This document shows, piece by piece, positions 38,516 through 47,154 of a stretch of DNA of 55,140 nt (its first letter is position 1; each line of letters starts with the position of its first letter). The notes beneath the pieces were generated by a model, which was not told the origin of the DNA, ran no database searches, and worked only from the letters and a program-made list of their open reading frames with translations. A program made the translations under genes and the position numbers. The DNA comes from Catenulispora pinistramenti (GTDB lineage: Bacteria > Actinomycetota > Actinomycetes > Streptomycetales > Catenulisporaceae), in NCBI RefSeq assembly GCF_018274385.1, contig NZ_JAAFYZ010000051.1, positions 1-55,140 of the forward strand, written 5' to 3'.

Positions 38516-39651
38516 CGCGACCGCCGGTCCCCGGGCCTGGACTCCGCCCGCCACCGGGCGAGCACCTGGTCGGCCAGCAGGTCCTGAACCAGCTGGGTGT
38601 TGCCTTCGATGACCTCCATGACCCGGGCGTCGCACACCCGGCGGTGCACCGGGCCGTCCTCGACCAGACCCTCGGCGCCGTGGATCTGGGCCGAGACGCC
38701 GGCGGCCACAGTGGCGGCGCGGCTCGCGGCGAGCTTCGCGGCCAGCGTTTCGGACACCGCCCATTCGGCGCGGGCGTCCAGGGCGTCAGCGGCGCTCTCG
38801 GCGAGCAGCCGGGCACCGCGGGCGGCGACGACGGCGTCGGCGACCAGGCCGCGCAGCAGCTGGTGGTCGCGTAGCCGACGGCCGGTGGGGCCGGGTTGGT
38901 CGAGCCGGGCCAGCGCGGCGTTCAGCGCGGTCTCGGCCAGGCCGACGGACCCGAACGCCACGCACATCCGGCCCAGGACCAGCGCGCGCCCGCCGACCTG
39001 GGTCAGGCCGAAGCCGGGCCGTCCGACCAGGCGTTCGGGGCCCACTTCGCAGCCGTCCAGGTCCAGGATCGCCAGGCGCGAGGCGCGGAACCCGGCGGTG
39101 ACCGCTTCGGGGGTGATCCGCACGCCGGGGTCGTCGCGGCGGACGGCGAACGCGGCGTCGCCATCGGGGGTGTTCGCGAAGACCAGGAACAGGCCGGCGA
39201 TCTGCCCAAAGCTGACCCAGCGCTTGGTGCCGGTCAGGCGCCAGCCGTCCGGCGCCGGCTCGGCGGCGGCCCGCAGTGCGCGCACGTCGCTGCCCGCGGC
39301 GGCCTCGGTCAGGGCGAAGGCCGCGACCGTGCCCGCCGCGGCCAGTTCGGCGAGTTCGGCGCGCATGGGGACCGAACCTGAGCGGTTCAGGGCACTGGTG
39401 ACCATACCGTGCACGGTCAGCAGGCTCTGTAACCCGCAGGAGTGCTGGGCGACCAGCCGATTCGCCTCGCCGTACGCCCGATGGCTCCACGCGGTGCCAC
39501 CGTGTTCGGCCGGCACCATGGCGCCGAGCACTCCGGTGTCGGCCAGCCCGGATGCCACGTCGTCGGGAAAGGCTCCGGCCCGCTCCCACTCGGCGATCCG
39601 GTCGGCGTACTTGTCCTGGAGCAGGTCGCGCAGCCGGTCGGTCGCGGTCAC
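38512..39651 (-). CDS. fkbI: FkbI-like acyl-ACP dehydrogenase
   Basis: The 379-residue protein has acyl-CoA dehydrogenase features: the flavin segment FALTEAAAGSDVRALR, WVSFGQIAGLFLV, and the C-terminal QIHGAEGLVEDGPVHRR and VMEVIEGNTQL. Start GTG 39651 overlaps the ACP gene by four bases. In methoxymalonyl-ACP pathways FkbI oxidises the hydroxyacyl-ACP carbon in step with FkbK to give hydroxymalonyl-ACP. The context, ACP upstream and FkbH downstream, supports that role strongly. It is cytosolic and binds FAD. Confidence 0.92.
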   Translation of the reverse strand: MTATDRLRDLLQDKYADRIAEWERAGAFPDDVASGLADTGVLGAMVPAEHGGTAWSHRAYGEANRLVAQHSCGLQSLLTVHGMVTSALNRSGSVPMRAELAELAAAGTVAAFALTEAAAGSDVRALRAAAEPAPDGWRLTGTKRWVSFGQIAGLFLVFANTPDGDAAFAVRRDDPGVRITPEAVTAGFRASRLAILDLDGCEVGPERLVGRPGFGLTQVGGRALVLGRMCVAFGSVGLAETALNAALARLDQPGPTGRRLRDHQLLRGLVADAVVAARGARLLAESAADALDARAEWAVSETLAAKLAASRAATVAAGVSAQIHGAEGLVEDGPVHRRVCDARVMEVIEGNTQLVQDLLADQVLARWRAESRPGDRRSR

Positions 39652-39908
39652 GAGCCGCCGGTCTTCCGGGCGACGAGGCCGACGATGGCGTTGACGCTGT
39701 CGAAGTTGCTCAGCTCCAGGTCTTCGTCAGCTACGGCGATGTCGAAGCTTTGCTGGAGATGGTCGATCAGTTGGACCACGACCAGGGAGTCGAGCAGGCC
39801 GCCGGTGATCAGCGGTGTGTCGTCGATTCCCTCGACGTCATCTAGGAATCGTTCGAGGTAGTCCAGGACCACCGAACGCGCCTCGTCGGCGGTGACCCGC
39901 ACGGGCAT
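39648..39908 (-). CDS. fkbJ: discrete acyl carrier protein (FkbJ-like)
   Basis: The 86-residue protein has the phosphopantetheine site S41 in GGLLDSLVVVQLIDHL and the normal four-helix size, with an acidic helix II/III region. It lies between FkbK-like and FkbI-like genes, so it carries the glyceryl, then hydroxymalonyl or methoxymalonyl, unit for the PKS. Its stop overlaps the FkbI start, and its start is one base from the FkbK stop. Confidence 0.93.
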   Translation of the reverse strand: MPVRVTADEARSVVLDYLERFLDDVEGIDDTPLITGGLLDSLVVVQLIDHLQQSFDIAVADEDLELSNFDSVNAIVGLVARKTGGS

Positions 39909-39909
39909 G

Positions 39910-40764
39910 TCAGTGCTCTCCCTTTGTCTGGTAGGTGTAGAAGCCGTGGCCGCTTTTGCGGCCGAGGCGGCCCTGGCCGACCATCTCCAGCAGGACCGGC
40001 GCCGGAGTGAACCGGTCCTTACCGTGGTATCCGGCGAGCACGTCGAGCGTCCGCACGACGGTGTCGACGCCGATCAGATCGGCGGTGCGCAGCGGCCCGG
40101 ACTTGTGTCCGAGACAGCCGCTGAACAGCCGGTCGATCTGCGCCGGGGTGGCGACGCCTTGCGCGCACAGCGCGGCGGCCTCGTTGACGAACATCATCAG
40201 GCAGCGGTTGATGACGAACCCCGCCTCGTCGCGCACCACGACGCCGTGTTTGCCCATCCGGCCGAGCAGCGCCCGCAGCCGGTCCATCGCCGCGGCGTCG
40301 ACGAAGTCGGTCCGCACGACCTCGACGGTGTCGATCAGCGCGACCGGGTTCATGAAGTGCGCGCCGACTACGCGGGCCGGGTGCTCCGTGGCCAAGGCCA
40401 GCCTGCTGATCGGCACTCCGGAGGTGTTGACCGCGACGACGCAGTCCGGGGCGACGACCGCGTCGATCGCGCGGTGCACTTCCTCCTTGAGCGCGATGTC
40501 CTCGGTGACGTTCTCCACCACGACTTCGCAGAGCCCGAGGTCGGCCAGGTTGCCCGTGAAGGTGATCGGGGCCTGCTCGGCCGGGCCGCGTCGGAGCCGG
40601 GTCAGCCGGTCCGCGGCGTCGATCGCCCGGCGGGCGTCGGCCAGGGCCTCAGGCGAGGTGTCGTGCAAGACCACGGGGATGCCCGCGCGGGCGACGGCGT
40701 GTGCGACGCTGCTGCCGATCACCCCGGCGCCGACCACGCCGACGGGATTCACCGGTCCGCTCAT
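39910..40764 (-). CDS. fkbK: FkbK-like 3-hydroxyacyl-CoA dehydrogenase family protein
   Basis: ATG 40764 overlaps the PKS stop as ATGA and gives 284 residues. The N-terminal GVVGAGVIGSSVAHAVARAG is the NAD-binding fold; VAVNTSGVPISRL and HFMNPVALIDTVEVV, with the C-terminal helical KSGHGFY, complete the family pattern. In the FK520-type pathway FkbK oxidises the alpha-hydroxyl/aldehyde intermediates on the ACP. Frame extension upstream of 40764 lies inside the PKS gene and is not coding. Confidence 0.93.
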   Translation of the reverse strand: MSGPVNPVGVVGAGVIGSSVAHAVARAGIPVVLHDTSPEALADARRAIDAADRLTRLRRGPAEQAPITFTGNLADLGLCEVVVENVTEDIALKEEVHRAIDAVVAPDCVVAVNTSGVPISRLALATEHPARVVGAHFMNPVALIDTVEVVRTDFVDAAAMDRLRALLGRMGKHGVVVRDEAGFVINRCLMMFVNEAAALCAQGVATPAQIDRLFSGCLGHKSGPLRTADLIGVDTVVRTLDVLAGYHGKDRFTPAPVLLEMVGQGRLGRKSGHGFYTYQTKGEH

Positions 40765-43727
40765 GGTGTCCTCTCTTCCGTGTTCAGGTAGGTATCGACG
40801 ATGCGGGCCATCCGGGAGAGCACCGCGGACTCGAACACCACCGCGCTGGGGACGTGGACGCCGGTCGCCGCCTCCAGCAGGGCGATCAGACGAACGCCCA
40901 TCAGGGAGTCGCCGCCGAGGTCGAAGAAGTGGTCGCGCGGACGGACCTGGTCCACACCGAGCACCGTGCACCAGATACGTGCCAGCCGGTCATGGAAAGC
41001 GATTTCCGGTGCCGCCGCCGCTGTGGTCGCCACGGTTCCGCCGGCTGCCGCCCTCGCCGCGGTTACGGCGGTGGCGGCGGCACGTGCCACGTCGGTGGTC
41101 GGCTGCCACCAGGAGACTTCCGTCGCCATGGACGCCCGATGCGTGCGTCGGTCCGCGGCACGCGCCGGCATCGGCGCCGCTGTGACGCGTCGGCCTGCGC
41201 GAAGGGCCGACCAGTCGACATCGACGCCGGCCTGCCATACCCGGCCGAGTGCTCGCGTCAGCATGCGGGCGTCTGTGGTCTCCTCATAGCTGCGCCGGAC
41301 GGTCGGCACCGTGACCACCCCCCTGGCTGCGAGTCCCGTCTGGCCGGCCACACTGCGCAGTTGCCCAGGGCCGATCTCGACCAGGACCGTGCACCGATCG
41401 GCCAGGCGTTCCACGGCCTGGCCGAAGCGGACCGTCGAGGACAGGTGCGCCGCCCAGTGTTCTGGGCGCGTGATCTCGGGTCCGGCCCAGTCGGCGGTCA
41501 GGCCGGAGACCAGGGGAATCCGTGGCGGCTCGGCGGGCATCGTGCTGAGCAGGGCGCGCAGGCCCTCTGCGGCCTCGGCGAGCATCGGCGTGTGGAAGGC
41601 GTGCGTGACGTCGAGCATCCGCGCCTGAATTCCCCGCTCGCGCAGACCCGCCGCGAGGTCGGTCAGGGCTGGTCGCTTGCCGGCCAGCGCGCTGCTGCTC
41701 GGGGTGTTGACGGTCGCCAGCCAGATCCCGGGACCGGTGAGTTCGGCGGCCTCGGCTCCCGGCAGCGCCACCGCGAGCATGCCGCCCTCGGGCTGGCCCG
41801 CGACCAGCCGCGCGCGCTGGACGACGATATCGAGCGCGTGTTCGGGGGCGAAGACGCCGCCGACGGTCGCGGCGGCGAGTTCGCCGATGCTGTGGCCCAT
41901 CACCGCCGCCGGCGTGACGCCGACCCCGGCGAGCGCGCCGGCCAGTGCCTGCTGCAGACAGAACATGACGACGTGGGCGCTGACCGTGTCCTGGAGCCCG
42001 TCCTCGCCGGTTCGGCCGCGCAGCATCGCGCGCAGGTCGATGCCGCCGGCTGGCCGGGCGGGAGCGGTCTGGATCAGGGATCGAAGATCCCGGCCGACCA
42101 TTGGCCCGGCCTTGCTGAGGGCGTCGAACAGCAGATCCCGGTAGCCGGGCAGCTGATCCAGCAGGCCCGCCGCCATCCCGGGATAGTGGTCGCCGATGCC
42201 GGAGAAGACGAAGCCGACCGCCGGGTCGTCCTGCACCGGTTCGGTGGGGGCGGCCTCGGATTCGGTGAGTTCTTCCAGGTCGGTCACTGCCCAGCGGTAG
42301 CGTAGATGAGCTCGGCGCTCTTGCAAGGTCCGGGCCGCCCCGGCGAGCGGAACGTCTTCGTGTTCCAGGGCTGAGGCGATCTGCCTGGCGGTGGCCGCGA
42401 GTGGGGCGGCAGCGTGGGCGGTGATCGTCAAGACCTCGGCCGCCGAGATCTGCGCTGCCGGTGTCGGGCGCTCGTATTGTTCGAGCAGCAGGTGAACGTT
42501 GGTGCCGCCGAGGCCGAAGGAGCTGACCGCGGCGCGGCGCGGGTCGTTCGGCGAGGCCCAGGCGGTGGTCTCCCGCGCCGGCGTCGAGCGCGCGTTCTGC
42601 TCCCGGGTGAACGCGGCGGGTCGGCCCTCGTACGGCGCGCCGGGGACGACTCCGGTATCCACGACCTGGATCGTCTTGATCAGCCCGGCGAGTCCGGAGG
42701 CTTCCCGCAGATGGCCGACGTTCCCCTTGACCGCGCCGACGGTGAGGCCGTGGCGGTAGACGCGTTCGATCGCCGTCCACTCGGTGGCGTCGCCGAGAGC
42801 GGTCGCGGAACCGTGGGCCTCCAGGTACCCGACTTGTGCCGGGTCGAGCCCGGAGAAGCGGAGCGCGGACTCCATCACCCGCGTCTGGCCCGCGGCGCTG
42901 ACCGCCGCGAAGCCCGGCTTCGCACCGTCGTTGTTGGCCGCCGATCCGAGCAGTACCGCGTGGATGTGGTCGCCGTCGGCCTCGGCGTCCTCGAGCCGTT
43001 TCAGAACCAGGCAGGCGAGGCCATCCCCGGCCACGGTTCCGTCGGCGTCGGCGGAGAACGGCAGACAGCGCCCGGTCTCCGAGCCGATGCCGCCGTGCCG
43101 GAACACATACCCATACTCCAGCGGGACACGGATCGCGGCGGCGCCGGCCAGTGCGACGTCACATTCGTAGCCGGTCAGAGCCAGACAGGCCTGGTGCACC
43201 GCCAGGAGTCCGGTCGAACACGCCGACTGCACGACGACGCTCGGGCCGGTCAGTCCGAGCCGGTAGCAGACCCGGCCCGCGAAGTAGTCCTTCTCGTTGC
43301 CCGTCTCCAGCAGCACGTCGTCGACGTCCGCGGTCCCCAGCGCGGCGCGCGCCATCGCCTCGTGCCGGGACCGGCCGACGCCCGCGTAGACGCCGATGTC
43401 CTTCGTCGCCCCCGGAACGATGCCCGCGACCTCCAGGGCCTGCCTGGCGAAGTCGAGGAAGAGCCGGTGCTGCGGGTCGGTGCTGACGGCCTCGCCTGGT
43501 GCCATCGCGTACATACCGGCGTCGAACTCGAAGACGCCGTCGATCACGCCGGACGCGGCGACGAACCGCGGATGGTCCAGGCGTGCGGTGGGCACGAGTC
43601 CGGCCAGGTCGTCCTTCGACAGCCGGGTGAGGCAGTCGCGCCGATCCACCAGGTTGTTCCAGAAGGCGCGCACGTCGTCTGCTTGGGGAAAACGGCCGGC
43701 GATGCCGATCACGGCGATCCGGGTCAT
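40761..43727 (-). CDS. single-module type I PKS, KS-AT-ACP
   Basis: ATG 43727 overlaps the NRPS stop (ATGA) and gives 988 residues. The KS domain (about 1-430) has C170 in SACSTG and the His residues in EAHGSAT and GNVGHL, so it is active. The AT (about 510-810) has S613 in GHSIGE and the H709-A-F-H712 motif that in ordinary ATs signals malonyl-CoA. The ACP carries S941 (GGDSLMG). There is no KR, DH, ER or TE. It would add one two-carbon or substituted unit to an acid delivered by the upstream A-PCP protein and leave a beta-keto group. The neighbouring FkbHIJK set suggests a methoxymalonyl-ACP extender, while the HAFH motif fits malonyl; this tension is not resolved by sequence. Confidence 0.93.
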   Translation of the reverse strand: MTRIAVIGIAGRFPQADDVRAFWNNLVDRRDCLTRLSKDDLAGLVPTARLDHPRFVAASGVIDGVFEFDAGMYAMAPGEAVSTDPQHRLFLDFARQALEVAGIVPGATKDIGVYAGVGRSRHEAMARAALGTADVDDVLLETGNEKDYFAGRVCYRLGLTGPSVVVQSACSTGLLAVHQACLALTGYECDVALAGAAAIRVPLEYGYVFRHGGIGSETGRCLPFSADADGTVAGDGLACLVLKRLEDAEADGDHIHAVLLGSAANNDGAKPGFAAVSAAGQTRVMESALRFSGLDPAQVGYLEAHGSATALGDATEWTAIERVYRHGLTVGAVKGNVGHLREASGLAGLIKTIQVVDTGVVPGAPYEGRPAAFTREQNARSTPARETTAWASPNDPRRAAVSSFGLGGTNVHLLLEQYERPTPAAQISAAEVLTITAHAAAPLAATARQIASALEHEDVPLAGAARTLQERRAHLRYRWAVTDLEELTESEAAPTEPVQDDPAVGFVFSGIGDHYPGMAAGLLDQLPGYRDLLFDALSKAGPMVGRDLRSLIQTAPARPAGGIDLRAMLRGRTGEDGLQDTVSAHVVMFCLQQALAGALAGVGVTPAAVMGHSIGELAAATVGGVFAPEHALDIVVQRARLVAGQPEGGMLAVALPGAEAAELTGPGIWLATVNTPSSSALAGKRPALTDLAAGLRERGIQARMLDVTHAFHTPMLAEAAEGLRALLSTMPAEPPRIPLVSGLTADWAGPEITRPEHWAAHLSSTVRFGQAVERLADRCTVLVEIGPGQLRSVAGQTGLAARGVVTVPTVRRSYEETTDARMLTRALGRVWQAGVDVDWSALRAGRRVTAAPMPARAADRRTHRASMATEVSWWQPTTDVARAAATAVTAARAAAGGTVATTAAAAPEIAFHDRLARIWCTVLGVDQVRPRDHFFDLGGDSLMGVRLIALLEAATGVHVPSAVVFESAVLSRMARIVDTYLNTEERTP

Positions 43728-45664
43728 GACGGTTCCACCGCCGCGACGCTCCCCGATGCAGCGCGCTGGCGCCTTTGGTCGAGCGCGGCTTCGCGTGCCG
43801 CCAGGGCCGCGGCCCTCGGATCGGGAGCGCTCGGTGCGGCGGTGCCCGGGTCGGGAGCGCTTGGCGGCTCTTGCGCGGACAGCAACATGGCCTGGGTCCG
43901 GATCGTGGCGTTGTCCAGCAGATCGGCGATCTGCACCGGGCCGCCGAATTCCTGCTCGATGATCGACCGCAGGATCAGCAGCCGCAGCGAGTCGCCACCG
44001 ATCTCCAGAAAGCGGTCGTCGACACCGATGTCCGCGATCCCGAGCACCTGCCGCCATACCGCGGCCAGCCGCGTTTCGTGCCGCGTCCGTGGCGCGATGT
44101 ACCGGGTCTGTAGATCCGGTCGCACGCCCGGCTCGGGCACCAGGGCGGCCCGGTCGACCTTACCGCTGAGCAGCAGCGGTAGCCTCTCCAACCAGATCAG
44201 AGACGCCGGCACCATGAAGTCCGGCAGCCGTGCCCGCAGGAACGCGGCGATCTCCTCGACCGGGACCGGCGCGTCCCGCGGGGTGGCGAAGGCGACCAGC
44301 CTCGCGCCCTGGTCCGCGTCCGGGAAGCCGACCGCCACGGCGTCGCGCACGGCGGGATGCTCGCGGATGACCGACTCGACGGCGGTCGGCTCCACGCGCT
44401 GGCCGCGAACCTTGATTTGCAGGTCGGCGCGTCCGATGTAGTCGATCTGGCCGTCCGGCAGGAAACGCGCGAGATCGCCGGTGCGGAACACGACGGGCAC
44501 TGTCGGGTCGAAGGGGTTCGCCACGAACCGCTCGGCGGTGAGATCCGGGCGGTTGAGGTAACCGGTCGCCAGGCCCGGACCGCCGGTCAGGATCTCGCCG
44601 ACCTCGCCGGGCCGGACCCGCTGCCCAGCCTCGTCGACCAGATAGACCCGCATGTCCAGGGGCGTGCCGACGACGCTGCCCCGCCCTCGTGCCTGGGTGG
44701 CGTCCTTGCGGTGTACGACGTAGTCGGCCTCGGTGAGGGTGTAGGTGTTGTGCACCTGGAATCCGTGGCCGCGCAGCTGCTCCTCCAGGTCGGCGGGCAG
44801 CCGTTCGCCGCCGGCGAAGATGTGCCGCAGCGAGCCGGCCAAGGCCGGGAAGTCCGGGTTCGCCACGAGCACCCGCAGCATCGACGGCACGAAGCTGACC
44901 ACGCTGATCCGCTGATCCCGCAGGAACGGGAGCAGATACCGGTCGTCGCGTTCGCCGCCGTCGCGGGCGATGACGGCGGTCGCGCCGACTGCCAGCGGCC
45001 ATAGGAACTCGCGGAACGAGATGGGCGACTTGAGCAGGACGCGGTCGTCGGCGCCGAGGTGGTACATGCCCTGTTCCAGGGCGATCCGGGTGACGTGCAT
45101 TCGGTGCGGGCGCACCACGCCCTTGGGCGTTCCGGTCGTACCGGAGGTGAAGATGATGTAGGCCGGATCCTCGTATCCCGCGCCGTCCGCCACGGGTTCG
45201 TGGTCCCGGTCGGCCTCGTCGAGAACGTCGTCCAGCGGTACGATCGCCAGGTCGCGGTCGGGCGCGTGGATCGTGCTTCCCGGGGCGAGCACCAGAATCC
45301 GGGCTTCGGCGGTCTTCAGGACCGCCTGCTGGTAGTCGGCCGGGTAGTAAGGGTCCAGGTACAGGATCGCGCTGCCGGCCTTGAGGACGGCGAGCAGTCC
45401 GGTGAACAGCTGTGGGCTGCGCTCGCCGCTGACGGCGACCGGGCGGCCGGGTCCGGCGCCGAGGCCGGCCAAGGTGCGGGCCACAGCGTTGGCAGCGTTC
45501 TCCAACTGCCGATATGTCAGGGATCTGTCGTCGGCGCGCAGTGCCTCGGCGTCGGGGGTGCGGGCGGCCTGGGCACGAAACAGCGCGTGCAAAGTGGTCG
45601 GCTCGTAGTGCGGCACCGAGCCGGAGTGGCGGTCCAGGAAGGAGATCTCGTCAGGTGTCAGCAT
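43724..45664 (-). CDS. NRPS loading protein, adenylation-PCP with C-terminal tail
   Basis: The 646-residue protein has A-domain motifs in order: FTSGTTGTPKGV, the substrate-pocket segment KSPISFREFLWPL, NTYTLTEADY, FRTGDLARFLPDGQ, GRADLQIKVRGQRVE and LLSGKVDRA. A PCP with S559 (GGDSLRL) follows. In ordinary amino-acid A domains the pocket motif is F-D-x-x-x-W, where the Asp holds the alpha-amino group. Here that position is Arg in FREFLW, so a standard alpha-amino acid is unlikely. It might select a hydroxy, keto or aryl acid, or an unusual amine. No condensation domain is present; the charged Ala-rich tail may dock with the PKS. It overlaps the flavoprotein gene by seven bases. Confidence 0.92.
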   Translation of the reverse strand: MLTPDEISFLDRHSGSVPHYEPTTLHALFRAQAARTPDAEALRADDRSLTYRQLENAANAVARTLAGLGAGPGRPVAVSGERSPQLFTGLLAVLKAGSAILYLDPYYPADYQQAVLKTAEARILVLAPGSTIHAPDRDLAIVPLDDVLDEADRDHEPVADGAGYEDPAYIIFTSGTTGTPKGVVRPHRMHVTRIALEQGMYHLGADDRVLLKSPISFREFLWPLAVGATAVIARDGGERDDRYLLPFLRDQRISVVSFVPSMLRVLVANPDFPALAGSLRHIFAGGERLPADLEEQLRGHGFQVHNTYTLTEADYVVHRKDATQARGRGSVVGTPLDMRVYLVDEAGQRVRPGEVGEILTGGPGLATGYLNRPDLTAERFVANPFDPTVPVVFRTGDLARFLPDGQIDYIGRADLQIKVRGQRVEPTAVESVIREHPAVRDAVAVGFPDADQGARLVAFATPRDAPVPVEEIAAFLRARLPDFMVPASLIWLERLPLLLSGKVDRAALVPEPGVRPDLQTRYIAPRTRHETRLAAVWRQVLGIADIGVDDRFLEIGGDSLRLLILRSIIEQEFGGPVQIADLLDNATIRTQAMLLSAQEPPSAPDPGTAAPSAPDPRAAALAAREAALDQRRQRAASGSVAAVEPS

Positions 45665-47154
45665 GCTCCGCTCCTGCCCATCGCCGAGCGGGCCGCCCGG
45701 ATGCCGGTGACGGCGCCGTACGTCACGCCGATGATCTTCGATGAGGAGTCGCCCACGAAATACAGGCCGGGAACGCTGGACTCCATGTCCTCGCTCAGTT
45801 CCAGGGCCGGATAGATCCGTTCCACCACCGGTGCGGCCAGCAGCGCGTACGGTCCGACGAGCCCGGGCGAGGCGTCGTTGAGCCGCTCGATCATCCCGGC
45901 GACGTCCGCGGTGCGCGCCGGTCCCAGGGCTCCGGCGAGGTCGCCGCGGGCGGCTTCGAGCAGGCTGCTGGTGACGGTCGGTCCGCTCCCCGACGGTGGC
46001 CGGCCCAGGAACTCACCCACACTCTGTACAACGGACCCCCCGGTACCGGCCTTGTTTACCCGGCGGGCGAAGTCGAGGGCGAAGTCGGTGCCGTCGCGGC
46101 CGCGCGGGACGTCGACTGTGGTGATGATGCCGAGGTTGGTACGGGCGGTCGGTGTGGTCAGACAGTGCTGGCCGTCCAGGACGACCGTGTCGAGGAACTG
46201 GTACTGCATGATGCGCCCGCGCTCGCACACGCAGAACGTGCGTACCGGCTCGCCAGCGTCGTTGAGGTAGGTGAACTTGGGATTGTGGCAGGCGGCGGTC
46301 AGCGGCGCGGCGTCCTCAGCCGAGGTCTCCAGGCGGACGCCCAGATCTACCCGGCGCGGCGAGTCGTAGCGCACAGCCAGGTCATCAAGGTGACCGCGGA
46401 CCCAGGGCAATCCGAGCTTGCCCACGGCGACGATCACCGACCGGGCGTGGAACTCCCCGCCGCTCGGCCCCGCCACCGTCGCCGCGAACCCTCTTCCGGT
46501 GCGCCGGATCCCTGACGCGCGGTGGCCGGTCAGGACCAAGCCGCGTTCGGCGCGGATCTCCGCGAGCATCGCCTCGACAACGCCCAGGGCCTCGTCGACC
46601 GTGATCGGCTGCGAGGGCGCGGTGTCCGCGAGGGCGAACGCGGCGCCGACGGCATCGACCGCACCGGTATCGGCCTGATGGTCCCCGATCGTCTCGGTGT
46701 CAGCGGGCTGATCCCCCCCGGCCCTCGGCAGACCCAGCCGATAGAAGGTCTCATAGACTTCCTCGATGCCGCTTTGCGCCGCCGCGAAGCTGCCGAGCGC
46801 CCGTTCCAGGCCGCTGTATGTGCGCGTCCCGCCGCCGCCGTCACTCTCGACTTTCGATCTAGTCAGACCCCTGATATAGCCGAGGTTGGTGTCGAAATGG
46901 AAGGCCGCGCCGCCGATGCCGACCAGACAGGTGCAGTGCGTGCACTGTAGGCGGAACTTCTCCACGTCGCGCACGCGCTGCCCGCGCAGCACCGCCCGCA
47001 CTCGTGGACACAGACTGCCGCGCATATCGTCGCCGGCTTCGACCAACAACACCCGCTGCCCGGCCCGGGCCGACTCGTGGGCGGCGAACAGACCGGCCGG
47101 ACCGCCGCCGATCACCAGGACGTCCCAAGCACTCTCCGCCAACGGCTCAGTCAT
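45658..47154 (-). CDS. FAD-dependent oxidoreductase with a cysteine cluster
   Basis: ATG 47154 overlaps the kinase stop by eight bases and gives 498 residues. The dinucleotide fold is clear (VIGGGPAGLFAAHESARAG and LLVEAG). A Cys-rich stretch follows at about residues 50-80: LCPRVRAVL and then QCTHCTCLVGIGGAAFHFD. This recalls the uncharacterised FAD-dependent dehydrogenases (COG2509 type), which have CxxC sequences next to a GGAG motif. The C-terminal GLYFVGDSSSKIIGVTYGA closes the FAD site. It probably oxidises a pathway intermediate; the Cys set may hold a metal or act in redox. It is placed directly before the NRPS gene. Confidence 0.85.
   Translation of the reverse strand: MTEPLAESAWDVLVIGGGPAGLFAAHESARAGQRVLLVEAGDDMRGSLCPRVRAVLRGQRVRDVEKFRLQCTHCTCLVGIGGAAFHFDTNLGYIRGLTRSKVESDGGGGTRTYSGLERALGSFAAAQSGIEEVYETFYRLGLPRAGGDQPADTETIGDHQADTGAVDAVGAAFALADTAPSQPITVDEALGVVEAMLAEIRAERGLVLTGHRASGIRRTGRGFAATVAGPSGGEFHARSVIVAVGKLGLPWVRGHLDDLAVRYDSPRRVDLGVRLETSAEDAAPLTAACHNPKFTYLNDAGEPVRTFCVCERGRIMQYQFLDTVVLDGQHCLTTPTARTNLGIITTVDVPRGRDGTDFALDFARRVNKAGTGGSVVQSVGEFLGRPPSGSGPTVTSSLLEAARGDLAGALGPARTADVAGMIERLNDASPGLVGPYALLAAPVVERIYPALELSEDMESSVPGLYFVGDSSSKIIGVTYGAVTGIRAARSAMGRSGAC

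Noticed and set aside
42414-44441. A 675-codon plus-strand frame opposite the PKS and NRPS genes
   Set aside because: It runs antisense to clear catalytic motifs in both genes and has no recognisable domain.
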